Assembly (NCBI GenBank): GCA_015680685.1
Contig: MNCI01018361.1
Coordinates: forward strand, 537,559 to 601,558
Direction of reading: 5' to 3'
Origin: Gnetum montanum
Lineage: Eukaryota; Streptophyta; Gnetopsida; Gnetales; Gnetaceae
DNA length: 64,000 nt
Shown here: one piece after another, positions 33,751 to 46,009 of the stretch
Position numbering within the stretch: the first letter of the stretch is position 1
Layout: every line of letters begins with the position of its first letter
Translations under genes and position numbers: made by a program
Notes under the pieces: generated by a model
The model's database searches: none
Told to the model about the DNA's origin: nothing
What the model saw: the letters and a program-made list of their open reading frames with translations, nothing else

Positions 33751-36700
33751 TCAGTGCTTCATCTCATCCAGCTTCTGTCGGTAAAGAGCCAATTTCTACA
33801 GTAAACCAGTTTGTCGATTGCTTTAATTCGAGACTCACCACAATTCCAAGAAAATTATAGGCTCTGTAGTTGTGCATCGTAAATAACATCGTGCAGAAAT
33901 GAATCATGCATAAGTGAAAAAATGAAGGTAAATTACCCGAGTAAATGCATAAACCCCAGCTTCTGAGGGTCTCGTGGGACATCCCCTTCTAATAAACCTG
34001 CCTTCCTTGAAGATATAAAGCATAGGAATCCCAGTAGACAGCTCAAGGTCTATCACCTGTGGCATCAAAGCTTTGTAGTCATAAACATGAACCATACCAA
34101 CCAACCGGATACAAGACGGTTTCTTGTAAGTTTGAAGTACAGAAAACTCGAGATCATACAAAAATTATGCATTCAGAAAATGTTGAAACTTAAACCCTAG
34201 ACAATTTTAGATAATATTTACCTCATGGGAAGATAACTTGTCCAAGTACATTATGATTGATCGCAAAGAATTACCATGGGCAGAAATTAAAGTGTTTTTT
34301 CCATGATGCAGTCCAGGTTCTATCTGTTTAGATGCATGATTAAGCGTATCAAAATAATGTTTCCAATATGCTGGAGTTCAAAAACAACATTAATGCATAA
34401 GTTTCAATGTATTTTTAATATGAAATGTATTACCTCTTGCTTGAAGTAGGCAACAGCGCGTTGAGCACACATTTCAAGGCTCTCACCATTTGGAGGAGGA
34501 ATATCATAGCTACGGCGCCATTCATGAACTTTGTCCTTCCCAAATCTGTTCGCTGTCTCTTGTTTATTAAGACCTTGCAATTCACCATACCTTAAATTCA
34601 GAAACCAAAAATATGTATCAGTACATGGTTTATTCATACAAGACAGTCATGTTCAAAAGTCAAATAACCCAAGAAAAATACAATGTCTTTTGAGTGTCTC
34701 ACATGCGTTCATTCAGCTGCCAGGCAGCAACTACTGGTATGGACTGTTTAATTGTATCCTCACTGTGAATTGTACTCCATGACTTTGCCCTCTCATTCTC
34801 ATTATGTATTACCACAGGTACCTTCAAGTATAATACAATATAGACAAATTTCAGAAATTAAAAAAGTAATATGTAATAAAGTTCTGAAGTTAATGAGGCA
34901 AATTCTGGGCAACTCCAAATATAAAAATAATTCCCAACATTTCCTATGTCAGATGAACCGTATTGCTCTAGGTCTACTTTAAAATGATATCTAAAAACTT
35001 ATTAGGAATATCGAAGAATGCATGAGTTTAAATAATAGACCATTCACACTATAACTCTTATAAACAAGCATGGGCATGTATTAAAAACCCAATAAATAAT
35101 GAAACATGCAGTAGAAGCATGGAAACAGCTCCCACGAACAAACCTATTTCCGTGTATAAAGATGCCAATCTTGTGCTAGCAAAATTGATCTAAGAGAAAC
35201 GGTGTTCAGTTTACTAAGTTGAGAAATTGCAAGTTGGAATGCCTTCCGGAAAGTCACGGTTTGAGTTTATTGGGTGCTGTTCAAACAATTTTAATGTCTT
35301 GCGTGCTGCTGCATGTAATGATGGTTAGAAGTCAAATACTTAATTTTGCAACTAACAAGTCTTGAGAGGTCACCCAGTAGTGTCCCACACTGAGCAGGCT
35401 TATTTGTTGTGATGTTTATGCTTCATGATTTGGGTTGCCAAGTGCACCTTGAATGACGTTAAAGATTATAACAGCATTTGAATGGTCAATGGTTCATTGT
35501 TTAATCTAACAATTAAGGCATTGTTCAAGTATTAATTGTAAGAATAAATATTTCAATGTTCAATCAAGGTGGTCTCCTAAATAATAATAATGACTTGGAT
35601 TTTTACTGTACAGTATCCTAAATCTTTGAAAAATGTTGCCGGTTGAACTATCGTGTACATTCAACGCTTTGGATCACCTGAGACAAACATCATGAATTTA
35701 TTCTGCATACATAATATCAAACTCTCTGAATAATGTACACCTGATTTCCATCACATTAACAAAACTCACCTCGTAGGGCACAGCGCACACAATGTGATGT
35801 TTCAGCTTTTATAACCTTTCCAGCATCTTATGCAACTTTTCAAAGCTGTTTAAGCAGTCTAAAATACAGTATGTCGCAGAATAGCTAATGAAGCACATGC
35901 ATAAGTCCTATCTTCAAAATAGAGTAGTAAAAGGCTAGACAAGTCGAGAATAAGAAGAAAAATGTCCATCAGTCCGTTATTCACTTTGATTTTCTAAAAA
36001 AGGAATTAGACCATGTTAACGACAATGCATTTTTTATGTTTGAATTTAAACCTAGCTTTGTTTTACATCTCCTTTAGATTTTAAGTCGTGTTATCCACTA
36101 ACCTTCCGTTGCCTTTGCAGTATAGCAAGCAAACTAATCAGTTCAGCTTTAGCAATCCTGTTACAATTCCCAGCACCCTATTCAGTAAGCTTAAGTAATT
36201 CAAATACTGTTTCAAGCAACACTCATCCAGATGCATTATAAACAAACTTACTTCAAACTTTTCTTATGAGTTAACAAACTATGCTACTACTACTATGTAT
36301 CATTTTGCCTATGTTGACGTATCACCCGACATTTTCAAGTTTTTCTACAAATTATCTAGTGCCCTGCCATGCCCATATTATAGGATATAAGATACTGAAT
36401 GGAAGAAAACAAAAATTTCACGTACATTTAATAAGAAATAAGTTACGAGATAAGAACATTTCAGTATCAAGTATGTCCATCCTAACAATGTTACAGGAAA
36501 GATTTAAAGCTCCTAATTTAAAACCAGTAAAATAATTAAATTAAGGTACACGAAGAGGCCATAGAGTCACATCAATAAGCCATTTTAATAAGCGTGTAGC
36601 TCATTGGTAAGACTTGTGACCTAAATGATTGGTAATGCTTCTTGATATTGGGTTAAAAAGATATGCTCATTCACTAACAAAACTGCCCTTTTAAATTTCA

Positions 36701-38293
36701 GCGTTCAAAAATATTCCACCGAAATGTTTAAGCATTTTCTTTTTCGGTGAACATCTTTGGCATCAACAATTGATTTATCATAATCAATGTACAATAACCA
36801 TTGAACAAGTCAACATTTACAAAAACCCATTTACTCTACTCTACTCTGATCACCAAATATTATAAAAGATTCCTTAACTAAGGGTGAACCATGTTCTTAC
36901 ATGCCTCACGGTAGTCATAAGTAGTTCATGTCAGTAATCCTTATGGTTAATAGGCATGAACAAGATGTATGGAACAATCTAGCAACAGAAATCTAGGGCC
37001 AAAAACAAAAATCAATACTCAAGCCCAGATAACATTCCCTTGGCCCTATGATTTATTTCTCTTAATAAAAAGCATGAAGAAAATGTTCAAAAACTTGTAT
37101 TGATTTTGCCTGCACACTCTGCCTTCTTTAGCTTTTTCTTGTATTTAACATACAATCCTTTCAAAGTGGTTTTATAGTCCTGGAAACCAACATTTTTCCT
37201 ACCATCAAATTTGTTTGCCAAGTCCGTAGATTCTACTATCCCAATTCTTAATCTTGGTCTAGTTGGTATGAATTTTTTACAACCATCATGATTTAGCAAC
37301 TTGACCCTAAAGTTAAACAATCTTGAAGTTAAACCATTCTGATGCTAATTCAAAATTACACTAAAAGATTTTTTCCCTGTCGGAGTACTGGTTCAATATA
37401 AAGGCAAGAATATTATCGGCATCATCGCAAGTACAACGTCAGAATTGATGTCTTCGATATTACTCTATCAAACCCTTCCCACAATTCTTCGACATCTTTT
37501 GCGCTCTAAGGATAGCAGGATTGGTTGGTAATTAACATGTGGGCGCGTGGTTTTGTAAAACCACAGCAAAGATACTATGATTTATTAAACTTTTACAAAC
37601 AAAAGTCTACCGGCGACAGTAAGCTATGGTATTTGTTTTGCAGATTGTTTCTAAATTAGTAATTCCAATCTGCTTAAAAATTCACATCTATCTATTGCAA
37701 TCATAGAATACATAAACTAACCTTTCTTCTGCGATGTTGAGTCATGGCAAGCATGGCTGTCATTTGAGCCCGAATTAATGCCGATGTGAAGATGATGTCT
37801 ACGGGAATGTTGCTGATTCTACTTCCAGCTTCAATAGCTTCTTGCACCCCCTTTTGTGACAACGGCACGTCCACGCATCCTGTGAAAAGATTTCTTTCAT
37901 TCCAAAGCGATTCTCCGTGACGAATTAGAATTAGAGCTGCTTCGGCTGCAAGAGCAATGAAGATTGTATTTAGAATATCAAAATAAAATTTTCCTCCATT
38001 TATCAAAGAAAGGTTTCCAAAACATGAGGCTTACATGATTTTTTTCGAGCGTCCTTGGAACCGTTTGATGATGAAATGGAAGGGTCCATGACAGTGGAAA
38101 CCTGAGAAGATACAGCTAAAATCTTTCTCCCCTGTTTTCTTTCGTTAACGAAAGCAATCGTCGTCTTTTTAAACGCCGTACCATACACCAAATCTTTTCT
38201 CGTACATAAGAGGCCCACATTTGGCATAGATGTTCTATTTATACTTCCACCGTTAGTATTCACTGCGGAGAGGTTAAACGCGGCGGAGGCCAT
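33751..38293 (-). CDS. PGM: Cofactor-dependent phosphoglycerate mutase, plastid-type, seven exons
   Basis: It converts 3-phosphoglycerate to 2-phosphoglycerate through a phosphohistidine. Coding exons: 38293-38035, 37945-37722, 34821-34703, 34590-34434, 34323-34222, 34056-33937, 33795-33751. All introns are GT-AG, and the joined frame of 1,026 nt has no internal stop (341 residues), near the usual plant length. Residues 1 to about 80 are Ser/Asn/Thr-rich and look like a plastid transit peptide. The catalytic loop is [10 protein letters not shown] (His96), followed by [14 protein letters not shown] and [30 protein letters not shown] holds the catalytic Glu204, [15 protein letters not shown] the second His269, and [11 protein letters not shown] follows. 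The C-terminus is [13 protein letters not shown]. An AG acceptor 4 bases before the ATG shows a 5'-UTR intron. All key residues are present, unlike the repeats around it. Plastid targeting is inferred, not shown. Confidence 0.96.
34822..37721 (-). other. Large intron 2 of the mutase gene (2,900 bp)
   Basis: It lies between the exon ending QHRRRK and the exon starting [10 protein letters not shown]. The other coding introns are 89-165 bp, so this one has expanded. It contains an unrecognised same-strand frame (37087-37320) and a weak tRNA-like A-box sequence at 36597-36611. No element with clear ends was found. Confidence 0.8.
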
Positions 38294-38297
38294 TCTA

Positions 38298-39126
38298 CTG
38301 CAAAAGTTTGAACATTAGAAAACATCCACACCTTCTGCTCTAAAGAAAGAAAGAGTGGCCAACTAAATAATAAACAGATCTGCAAATTGCTTTATTTATG
38401 ACTACGTTTTTAGATCAATATCAGTATTTGTTTCCAGTCGTTAATAACAGTATTTAGGAAGTGATCTTTAACATAAATCTTGCTCAGACGCCGTATGCTC
38501 TCGAAGTAAGATTACCTCAACGAAAAGAGAACAATCTAAGTAACAGGCTCAGAAAAAGCTAGATCTCGAAATCGGAAGCTTACGCCAAGATTCAAACGCC
38601 TTTATAAGAAAATCAAGAAAATTCGTTGGACAAGCTGATCAATACTTATAAAGAAGCTAAACTATCGGAAGGAACAACCGTTCTCCACGGTTGGGAAAGC
38701 ACAACGTCAAAAATAAGGACACCAAAGCGGCTTCAAGAAGTCAGAAACAATGTCTCCATAATCAGCTTGGAACAAGTCCAAAACGATGCTTCTGTAATCA
38801 GCTTGAAAGAAATACACAGAAAAGTTCTCCGGTATGCCAGATCAATACTTCAGAGAAAGCGGATGAAAGAGATCGCAAGCATTTTCCGAGGTTAAAAACT
38901 TAAAACGCTATAGCAGGGACATACAAGCCGCGTTTCCGCATAGATACTTGAAAATGATCTACGCCAACAGAAACGCAAACGGAAGATCGGTGCATCAGCG
39001 TAAATTCCAAAGCCTTTCGAAGAAAGGCAATGGAAAAAAGGCAAAGGAAAAAATTAGGTAAAAAAGAAAAAATAAATGCTCTAACTAAACTAGGCGCGGC
39101 AGAAGCAAAGGAACAAGTACATGTAC
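38298..39126 (-). other. Probable 5'-UTR intron of the mutase gene
   Basis: The acceptor TTTTGCAG ends 4 bases before the start codon. The donor proposed here is GGAAG followed by GTACATG, at 39127/39126. Inside, a 36-base direct duplication lies around 38746-38819. The donor choice is less certain than the acceptor. Confidence 0.5.
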
Positions 39127-39520
39127 CTTCCGTGGCTTCAAAACGAACCAGGCCGGGTTTGCTGTGACGCAAAGGACTGCAAATGCAGAGGCAAACGCAG
39201 CTATGGCGCAATCTGTACGTGTGAGTTGCGACTTGCGACGACGTCGTCGAAGCAAAAATTAAAGAAAAAAGAGTAAGGCCTCGTAAACGCCGTCGCAAAC
39301 GCAATCGAACAAATGGGAACGATTTGTTCGTTGAATTGAATATGCAGAAAGCAAAGCACCTGCAAAAGCACAAGAGAGAGTCACATTCCCCCTGCGATGC
39401 GATGCGACTCATAAATTCAACCGCTTACGAACGATTTAAACAAGCACGAACGGTGGGTGGAGAAAACAGTGCGACTGGTTTGTTGGGAGAGCTTCAAAGT
39501 TTGAATGCTGGCAATTTCTG
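39127..39520 (-). promoter_or_regulatory. Probable 5'-UTR exon and core promoter of the mutase gene
   Basis: This CpG-rich block stands out from the AT-rich flanks. It lies upstream of the 5'-UTR intron and carries bZIP-type ACGT motifs: CGACGACGTCGTCG at 39236-39249 and TGACGTC (minus strand) at 39528-39534. A TTTAAAT at about 39434-39440 could be a TATA variant. The transcript start is not determined. A 170-codon minus-strand frame here has no recognisable motif and is probably not translated. Confidence 0.45.
39236..39249. promoter_or_regulatory. 14-bp perfect palindrome with GACGTC core
   Basis: CGACGACGTCGTCG reads the same on both strands and contains GACGTC, the core bound by plant bZIP factors. 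It lies in the probable leader of the mutase gene. Binding is inferred only. Confidence 0.4.
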
Positions 39521-39534
39521 AGGACAGACGTCAT

Positions 39535-40255
39535 TCTCGATTCTCTCGCGGTTGTCGCGGTCTTGGTTTGGTTCTTGGAACATCTATTGCCTTAAGGAGG
39601 AACGTAGTAGTATGAATTTTTGATATGACCTCTCCACTAGAATCCACAACACGTTCAGGTTTTTGAGTAAAGCGTTCGTTGTATGCGGCCCCGTGGAACT
39701 CGTGGACGGTCTATGAAAAAGGTATCAATTTCGAATATACTGCGGTTCTAATTCGTGTTTTTGCTCCGTACAGGGCGCTCGTTCAGCTCTCACCTAATTT
39801 TCAATTTTAACGTCTGCTTATGCAGAAGAAGTTTTCTTGCAATGCTACGAAAGCCTTGGACCAACCACGGCTTCGAAAATGGACTGTAAATGATGATCAC
39901 CCCGGTCGTAAGTGTGCAAGTTAAGGCTCAAAATTTACTTCTTATATTGGGCCTTGAAATTGTTTAATAGTATCGATTACTAGTTGAACTTAGTTCATTG
40001 TATAAGAGGTCAAAGGTGGTTGGTTCGAATCAAGCTTTTACGTACTTTATATTCTACCAAAGTTTTATCAAAATATCACGTTAGCTATGTTATACACTTT
40101 GCCCGCATTCTTTTGATTTTCCAAAATTTATTAGGTAGTGGTGAGACTTTCTAAATTTAGTTAAATACAAAGGCAATAATCAGTATTTTTCCCAAAAAAT
40201 GATATATTATAACTTGCGAAGATATTTAGCTATTGTCATTGTAGAGGCCATGTTA
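39535..40255. other. Intergenic DNA upstream of the mutase gene
   Basis: No gene is supported. The only structure noted is a tRNA-like A box/B box pair near 39991-40031. The composition shifts from balanced near the promoter to AT-rich towards the LINE. Confidence 0.45.
39985..40035 (+). repeat. Possible tRNA-derived SINE head
   Basis: TTAGTTCATTGTATAAG resembles a Pol III A box. Thirty-one bases after the start of TAGTTCATTG, GGTTCGAATC matches the B-box consensus GGTTCGANTC. No acceptor stem or cloverleaf was confirmed, so a SINE head or tRNA relic is more likely than a tRNA gene. Confidence 0.35.
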
Positions 40256-40259
40256 TTAG

Positions 40260-41179
40260 AATCTATCCTATTCTTAGTAAAAAAAGTTGTTTGTGAGTAA
40301 AAAACAATGATTTTCAAAAAAGGCAAATAATGGTAATTTTTAGCAAGCACAAACAAAATCTTCTTCAACAAATTTTCAACCTTTTATTAATCTTTTTGAA
40401 TCTAAAGGTACCAATAAACTCTTAGTATTTAAAGAGAATTCCTCTTTAGAAAATAAAACTTTGTTTGCAAGGACTAGCAATATACATGCTCATGGAGATG
40501 GATTTTGCTTAGTGTAATACAAAAAGAAGAAAGGTGCAAATGCTTATCTCAATTCAAAAACTCCTAAGGTATCTCCATCTCTCTCTATTTTTATTACTAT
40601 TCTAAATGTTTTCTCATTGGACAATGCTTTTTCACCCATTAGTGACATGGATTATGAGATAAATGTTGAGCTTTAAAAACTCAAGGATGGGGGCCTTGTT
40701 TCATATAACATTTAAGGCCTTTCTAATAGGTCTAGATTGTTGGGGAGAATTTTTCAAACTATATTTATCTCTAGATTTTCTTTTCTTACAAGATAATAAA
40801 ATTTTAGTACATGATATTAGCTTTGTTGGCAAATGCATTTTAAAAAACTACAATATTTTTTGTAATGCTCATGAAGTTAATAAATGAAGTGTTGCTAGAG
40901 TTAATAAAAATTAGTTTGGAAAAGTTTTGAATTTTGGCTTTCACAACCTTAGTATAGTTATTTGGATTGCTTGTCATAGTGAGAAAGGAGACTTTGAGTT
41001 TTGTAATATTTATGCTCCTAATAATTCAAAAGATCAATCAAAGGTTTGGAAATGTCTTCTACCTCTTCCTAAAGTTCATTGAATTAGTGAAGGTAATTTC
41101 AATATAGTTGAAAGTCATTTAGATAAACTTGGTAGTCTTCCTCCTAATATGTTTTCTGAAGAACAAGAAGATTAGTGCA

Positions 41180-41210
<31 letters not shown>

Positions 41211-42582
41211 GATGTTAACTCTTTATTTTCACATCATTCAAATGAGAAGCATTATACATAGTGTAATTATCAGTAAGGAAATGATAGAATTCATCGAATT
41301 CATTATCAGTTCGATAAATTTTACATCTCTAATGGTTATTTTAGAACTCTACAAGTAAAGTAGAAGTGCATACATATGCTACTTTATCAAAGCATTTTCC
41401 TATAAGCATTTTTCTCTTTGGAATTAATTATTCCTTCTTTCGAAAGCAAGAGCTTTTTTGTATAAATTCTAATATATTCATAGGACCTAGTGGGAAAATA
41501 TTTTGAATTTTTTCTAGAATGTAGAAAAAAATAACATACTAGTAATATTAGGTGGATTGACTAGTGATAATGAACTATTTGTAGAGTCAAAAATTATGCA
41601 AGATGGTTTGGAAAGCAATTTGCTAAGCAAAAATGTCAAGTTGAAGAAGATCATATAGAATTTTTCAAGTAAATATAAATTTTTTAGAACTAGAATCCTT
41701 TTGATTTTGAAATTCAAAAAGCCTTGTTTAAAGCTAGTTATGATAAAAGTGCTCTCATTAAATATCATATTTCCTAGCTAAAAATTGAAGATGAACCTTG
41801 CAAGGAATTTTTAAAATTTCTAAAAAGAATAGTTAAGTACCTAAACTAAAATTACATTATATAAATGATTCCATTATTAGATCTAGATACTATTACCATT
41901 TTTTTAGCAAATCAATTTTCTTCTATTTTTTTTTCTTTTGAAGGTTCCAATGAGAAAACCTTCTAGGTCTCTAGTACTCATATTCCTCATCTTGTAAGAG
42001 ACGTGCATCAAAGTATTCTTAAATCAAACATCACAGTGGAAGAAATCAAAGCAGCTACTTTTAGTTTAGCAAAGGATAAAATTCTAGGATTTGATGGTTT
42101 TTTAGTTGAATTTTTTAAGAATATTAATAAAGTTGTAATTCATCTTCTTCCTAATAATGGAGATCTTCACCATATTGGTAATTAGAGATCCATTACTCTT
42201 CTTAACAACACTTATAACATTTTAGCTAAATGCATGGCTTATCAACCTCAAAAGGTGATAGAAGATATCATTAGACATGAGTAGACAATGTTTGTTAAAT
42301 GTAGAGAGATCTTAAATAATGTTATTACAACTTGGAAGAGAATACAATAGACTTTTAATACTAATCAAAATATTGTTTTTATTAAGTTAGATTATGCTAA
42401 AACTTATGATAGGATTGAATAAAATTTTATTATTTCTTGTCTCTATAAATTGGGATTTAGTGATTATTTTATTTGTATTGTTCATACCCTCCTAATTGAC
42501 ACTCATGCTTAAGTTGCTACAAATTTTGAATTGAGTTCCTCCTTTTCTCTTCAGTGGTCACTTCATCAAGGTTATCCTCTAT
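40260..42582 (+). pseudogene. L1-like LINE, endonuclease and first half of RT
   Basis: A non-LTR retrotransposon protein in broken frames. The endonuclease domain (about 40690-41170) has VIWIACHSEKGDFEFCNIYA, DQSKVWKCLLPL and EGNFNIVE, matching the CNIYAPN and GDFN motifs of plant L1 elements. RT begins near 42003: ITVEEIKAATFSLAKDK, LGFDGFLVEFFK, then SITLLNNTYNILAKCMA, IKLDYAKTYDRIE and LHQGYPL. The family consensus has GPDGF and KLDFEKAYDRI. Many stops are present. The LINE breaks at HQGYPL, where G3 starts with TGATGAG at 42583. Confidence 0.75.
41180..41207. repeat. (TA)n microsatellite
   Basis: A run of about fourteen TA units lies inside the LINE remnant. It interrupts the endonuclease-RT linker. 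Confidence 0.95.
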
Positions 42583-43420
42583 TGATGAGTGACGAGGTAC
42601 CCCTACACCCAACCATATGAATCACAAGCATTCACACACAATCCCATCAAACTCTGTAGACCTTAAGTTCTTAAGTGCACTGGTTTCAAAGAAGTGAAAT
42701 CTAATTGAAATGATCATTATTTTCTTAGTTCCACTTGTGAGGTACCAGTATATGGTTACTTAAGAAGATTATTGTAATGTGACATCCACTCCAATCAAAC
42801 TCCGTAGACCTTAAGTTCTTAAGTGCTTCTTTTCTGAGGGCAGTCCCACTTCTAGTTCATGCATTCTGTCCACGCTTCCCATTGCAATCACAACAAAATC
42901 ATGGATTAGTGTGCAATGTGTAACATATAGCTTTGAAGTACCTTATCTCATCAATGGTTACACTTAGCTAGGTTGTGATTGTGATGGATGAATTTCAATA
43001 ATAGTGTTAGCAAGAAGGCTGAAAAATATGCTGGAATAGATAAGCAGTCCATTAGCAAATTTCATGAAGAAGATTCAATGATCATGAAGAGCCCTTGTCA
43101 CTTAAGAAGATTCAATGATCATGAAGATCCAATCGAACTCCGTAGACCTTAAGTTCTTAAGTGCACTTCTAGTTCTTAAGTTCTTAAACATCCAAACATA
43201 ATAAAATATCTGAGGAGGGTTAAAGAATTTACAACAAATACAATAAAAAGATTTCACCGAAGAACATTGTGAAGGTGTGCACATTAGGATGTCATTGATG
43301 GGGCAAAAAAAATGATTTGATTGTAAGAATGTCTAAGGATAAAAAACTTAACTAACCCAACCAAAAGATATGCAAGTGGATCCTTCCCAAAGTAGGCATA
43401 GGCCTTTTATTGCCCTTGCA
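42583..43420 (-). repeat. G3 3' LTR, rearranged
   Basis: The first 190 bases (TGATGAGTGACGAGGTACCC onward) match the right LTR start at 51133. Beyond 42775 the match is lost. The piece AACTCCGTAGACCTTAAGTTC, or a one-base variant, occurs three times (about 42655, 42797 and 43131), pointing to internal duplications or recombination. The end at 43420 is assumed from the length of the right LTR. Confidence 0.5.
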
Positions 43421-44560
43421 TAACTTCAAACCAAGGAGTCTGTGGGCCTCGTGGATGATTAATGGTTATGGAAGGTTAAGTATAAAAACTTGGAAGAAAC
43501 TACCTAAGAATTTCAACACATCAAACTAGGACATCGAATAAGAACATGAAACTAGCAATGAGGTGAGACATGAAAAGCATAGATGGATGAGAGATAGAGT
43601 GGAATGGAGTTCCTGATTAAGGTTACATGAAGTCCCTTATGAATTTTATGGTTAAATGACTTGATAAGATCCATCCTTAGTCCAGACCAAAACCAACCAC
43701 ATTCAGTGACTTTGCATCACCATTCTAAGACTAGTTCACCTCCCTAAGACAAAGGAGTGCTTCCACAGAACAACCAACATTCCTTATTAGAGGAGAAAAG
43801 GGAAATAGGAAGTGAGGAAGGGCCTTAGTTAGAGGAGACTTTTAGGCATGGGTAACATATCTTTCTAGTCCCATAACCATTAGCCTATTTATTTTTCCTA
43901 AGGGGTGTGCTTTAAATGCCCATAGTTTTTTTTTTTTGTTTTTTTTTTCATGAGAAGAACACCATGTAAAGACTTGTTCAACTTCGTTTTATTGGTTAAC
44001 ACAAAACGATAAGAAATCCATAAAAACACACATGCACCCAAGCAAGTAGAAAACCACAAAGAATACCAAATCCTCTTGAAGTCACACCCTGTTCAAACCT
44101 TTGAATTCTTTCTAGATTTGGAAACTACCAAAGTCATAAGTTTGTTAAAGTTTTATTAATGAAAAAAAGACTGCACATTTTTAGAATAAGGAAAATCATA
44201 GAGTTTGTGGATGGGTGGATGTTGTGGGCTCACTTCTTATTGCATGAAAAGAAACCATGTCCTTGTTACTAGTAACAAAATTCAAAGCTAAAATCTAGAC
44301 ATCAACAATCAAATAACAAACTAGTACATACCACCATTAAGCGCCTAGCACTTATTAACAAAAAATTAGAAAATGACATTAAAATAAAAGAAAATATAAA
44401 AGAAAGTGTAAAATATTCAAGAAATAGCAAATGTATTAATGATGTTGTAAAACAAAATTTTGAAAAATTAATAATGTAGAAAACAAAAAGTGTAAAATAA
44501 AGAATATGTAAAACAAAAATGTGTAAAACAAAAAGAGTGAAAAACTAAGGAGCCACTTAT
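43421..44560. other. G3 region between integrase and 3' LTR
   Basis: No protein motif is recognisable. It holds a T-rich run (43928-43951) and an A-rich stretch (44340-44550) with repeated GTAAAACAAAAA-like units. In relatives the extra coiled-coil ORF would sit here; if present it is not readable. Confidence 0.4.
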
Positions 44561-44939
44561 ATAGTTAGCATGGATGGCCATCTCCCCCACAACTGAGTTG
44601 AAAGGCGAAGATTTGAAATATTGAGTGTGGTTGTCCATCCGATGAGGCGTTTGTTGTATTCACTAGATTATGCTCATGGAAAGATTTGACTTGTTGTATG
44701 TTGACTAATTGTTTTCTATTTGGGCTCTTAGGTTTGTAGATCATCATGGCCCCATAAGGAAGTTTTGTAAATTATTTAAAGTCCTTCCCATAATGTTTGG
44801 AACTTAGTTCGTTGCAGTAAATGTGTGGGGTTCCAGTAGAGAACCTTATCTCCTAGTTGAAGTTTGACTTTTCTGATTCTAAGGTTATGGTACTCTTTTT
44901 GAATGCCTTATGTAGTTTGTTAGATGATAGGGCTACTAA

Positions 44940-45640
44940 CTAATTTTTGTCTAGTAGGTTGAGACTCATTAATCTTTCTTTTTGTGCTAGACTTAAGTCA
45001 AGGTCGAGATCATAGGTTATTGAAAGTGTATGAAGCTCGGATTGAATAGGAAGTGTTGGTAATTTTTCATACACCAGCTCATAGGGAGAGTAGCCTATAG
45101 GAAGCTTCCATGTTGAGTAGTAGGGCCAAATGGCATAATTAAGTTTTGTGCTCCAATCTTTCCTATATTTGCTAACATTTTTCATTAGAATGTTTGTGAT
45201 TTCCCTATTTGTAACCTCAGCTTGACCATTGGGTTGGTGGGGGAGGGTGTTGTGAGTTTATGTTTAACCTTGAAGTGTTACATAAGCTTCTAAAAGGTGG
45301 TGCTTGTAAAGTGAGTTTTATTATTAGAAATTAATGCACGTGGCATACCAAACCAATTTACAACATTTTGTTGTACAAACCAAGCAGCTGTAGAAGATGT
45401 ACAGTTGGTGATTATTGTTGCTTTTGTCCATTTCATACAATAGTTAATAGCGACTATAATGTATGCCTTTCCATTTGACATGGGTGTGATGGGACCCATG
45501 AAATCAATGTCCTAGATGTCGAAGGGTTCTAGTAGTTGAATCCATTGTTGAGGTCCCTCCATCCAAGTAGTCATTCCACCATCTCATTGGCAGTGTTCAC
45601 AAGAGTGGACATATTTATGAGCATCCCTAAAAATTATTGG
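44940..45640 (-). pseudogene. G3 integrase
   Basis: Reading leftwards, the end of a zinc finger (SCEHC near 45610) precedes DIDFMGPI at about 45500. The core reads YIIVAINYCMKWTKA, where the family has VAVDYFSKWVEA, and then FGMPRALISNNKTHF, where the family has ISDNGTHF. Both catalytic Asp codons are read as Asn, a G-to-A change consistent with methylation decay. The segment 44940-45185 has IWPYYSTWKLPIGYSPYELV, matching the AYRTAYKTPIGTSPYRLVY block. Stops and a frame change separate the parts. Confidence 0.75.
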
Positions 45641-46009
45641 TCAATAGTATTCTGCCATTAGGATTTTAATGCCTATGCATCTCCTAGCATAGTGACCCCC
45701 ACAAGGACCTTCATGAGCATCTTGGAGAACATGCAATTGATCAGCATTAGGGACACACCAATGAATCAAGCCATCAAGGCACATCTTGGAAAGGTGTCCG
45801 TTGATCTCCATGAAGCATTTTACCTAGTGAAGAAACTGTTGTTTCTTCCGATGGTCCAACCCTTGTGACATCTCTTGGATGAGAAGATAGGTGAGAATGC
45901 CATCATACCATTTAGGCTCATTGAATAATTGTTTAGTTATAGCCCCAACAAATAGGAGTTCATCAAGAAACATATCAGATAGTGAGTTCTCCTCCTCTTT
46001 GTTGTCCCA

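Noticed and set aside
38900-39412. 170-codon minus-strand frame rich in Arg, Ser, Cys and Phe above the mutase gene
   Set aside because: Lies in a CpG-rich leader, has no recognisable motif, and the mutase ORF with its own transit peptide starts downstream after a 5'-UTR intron.
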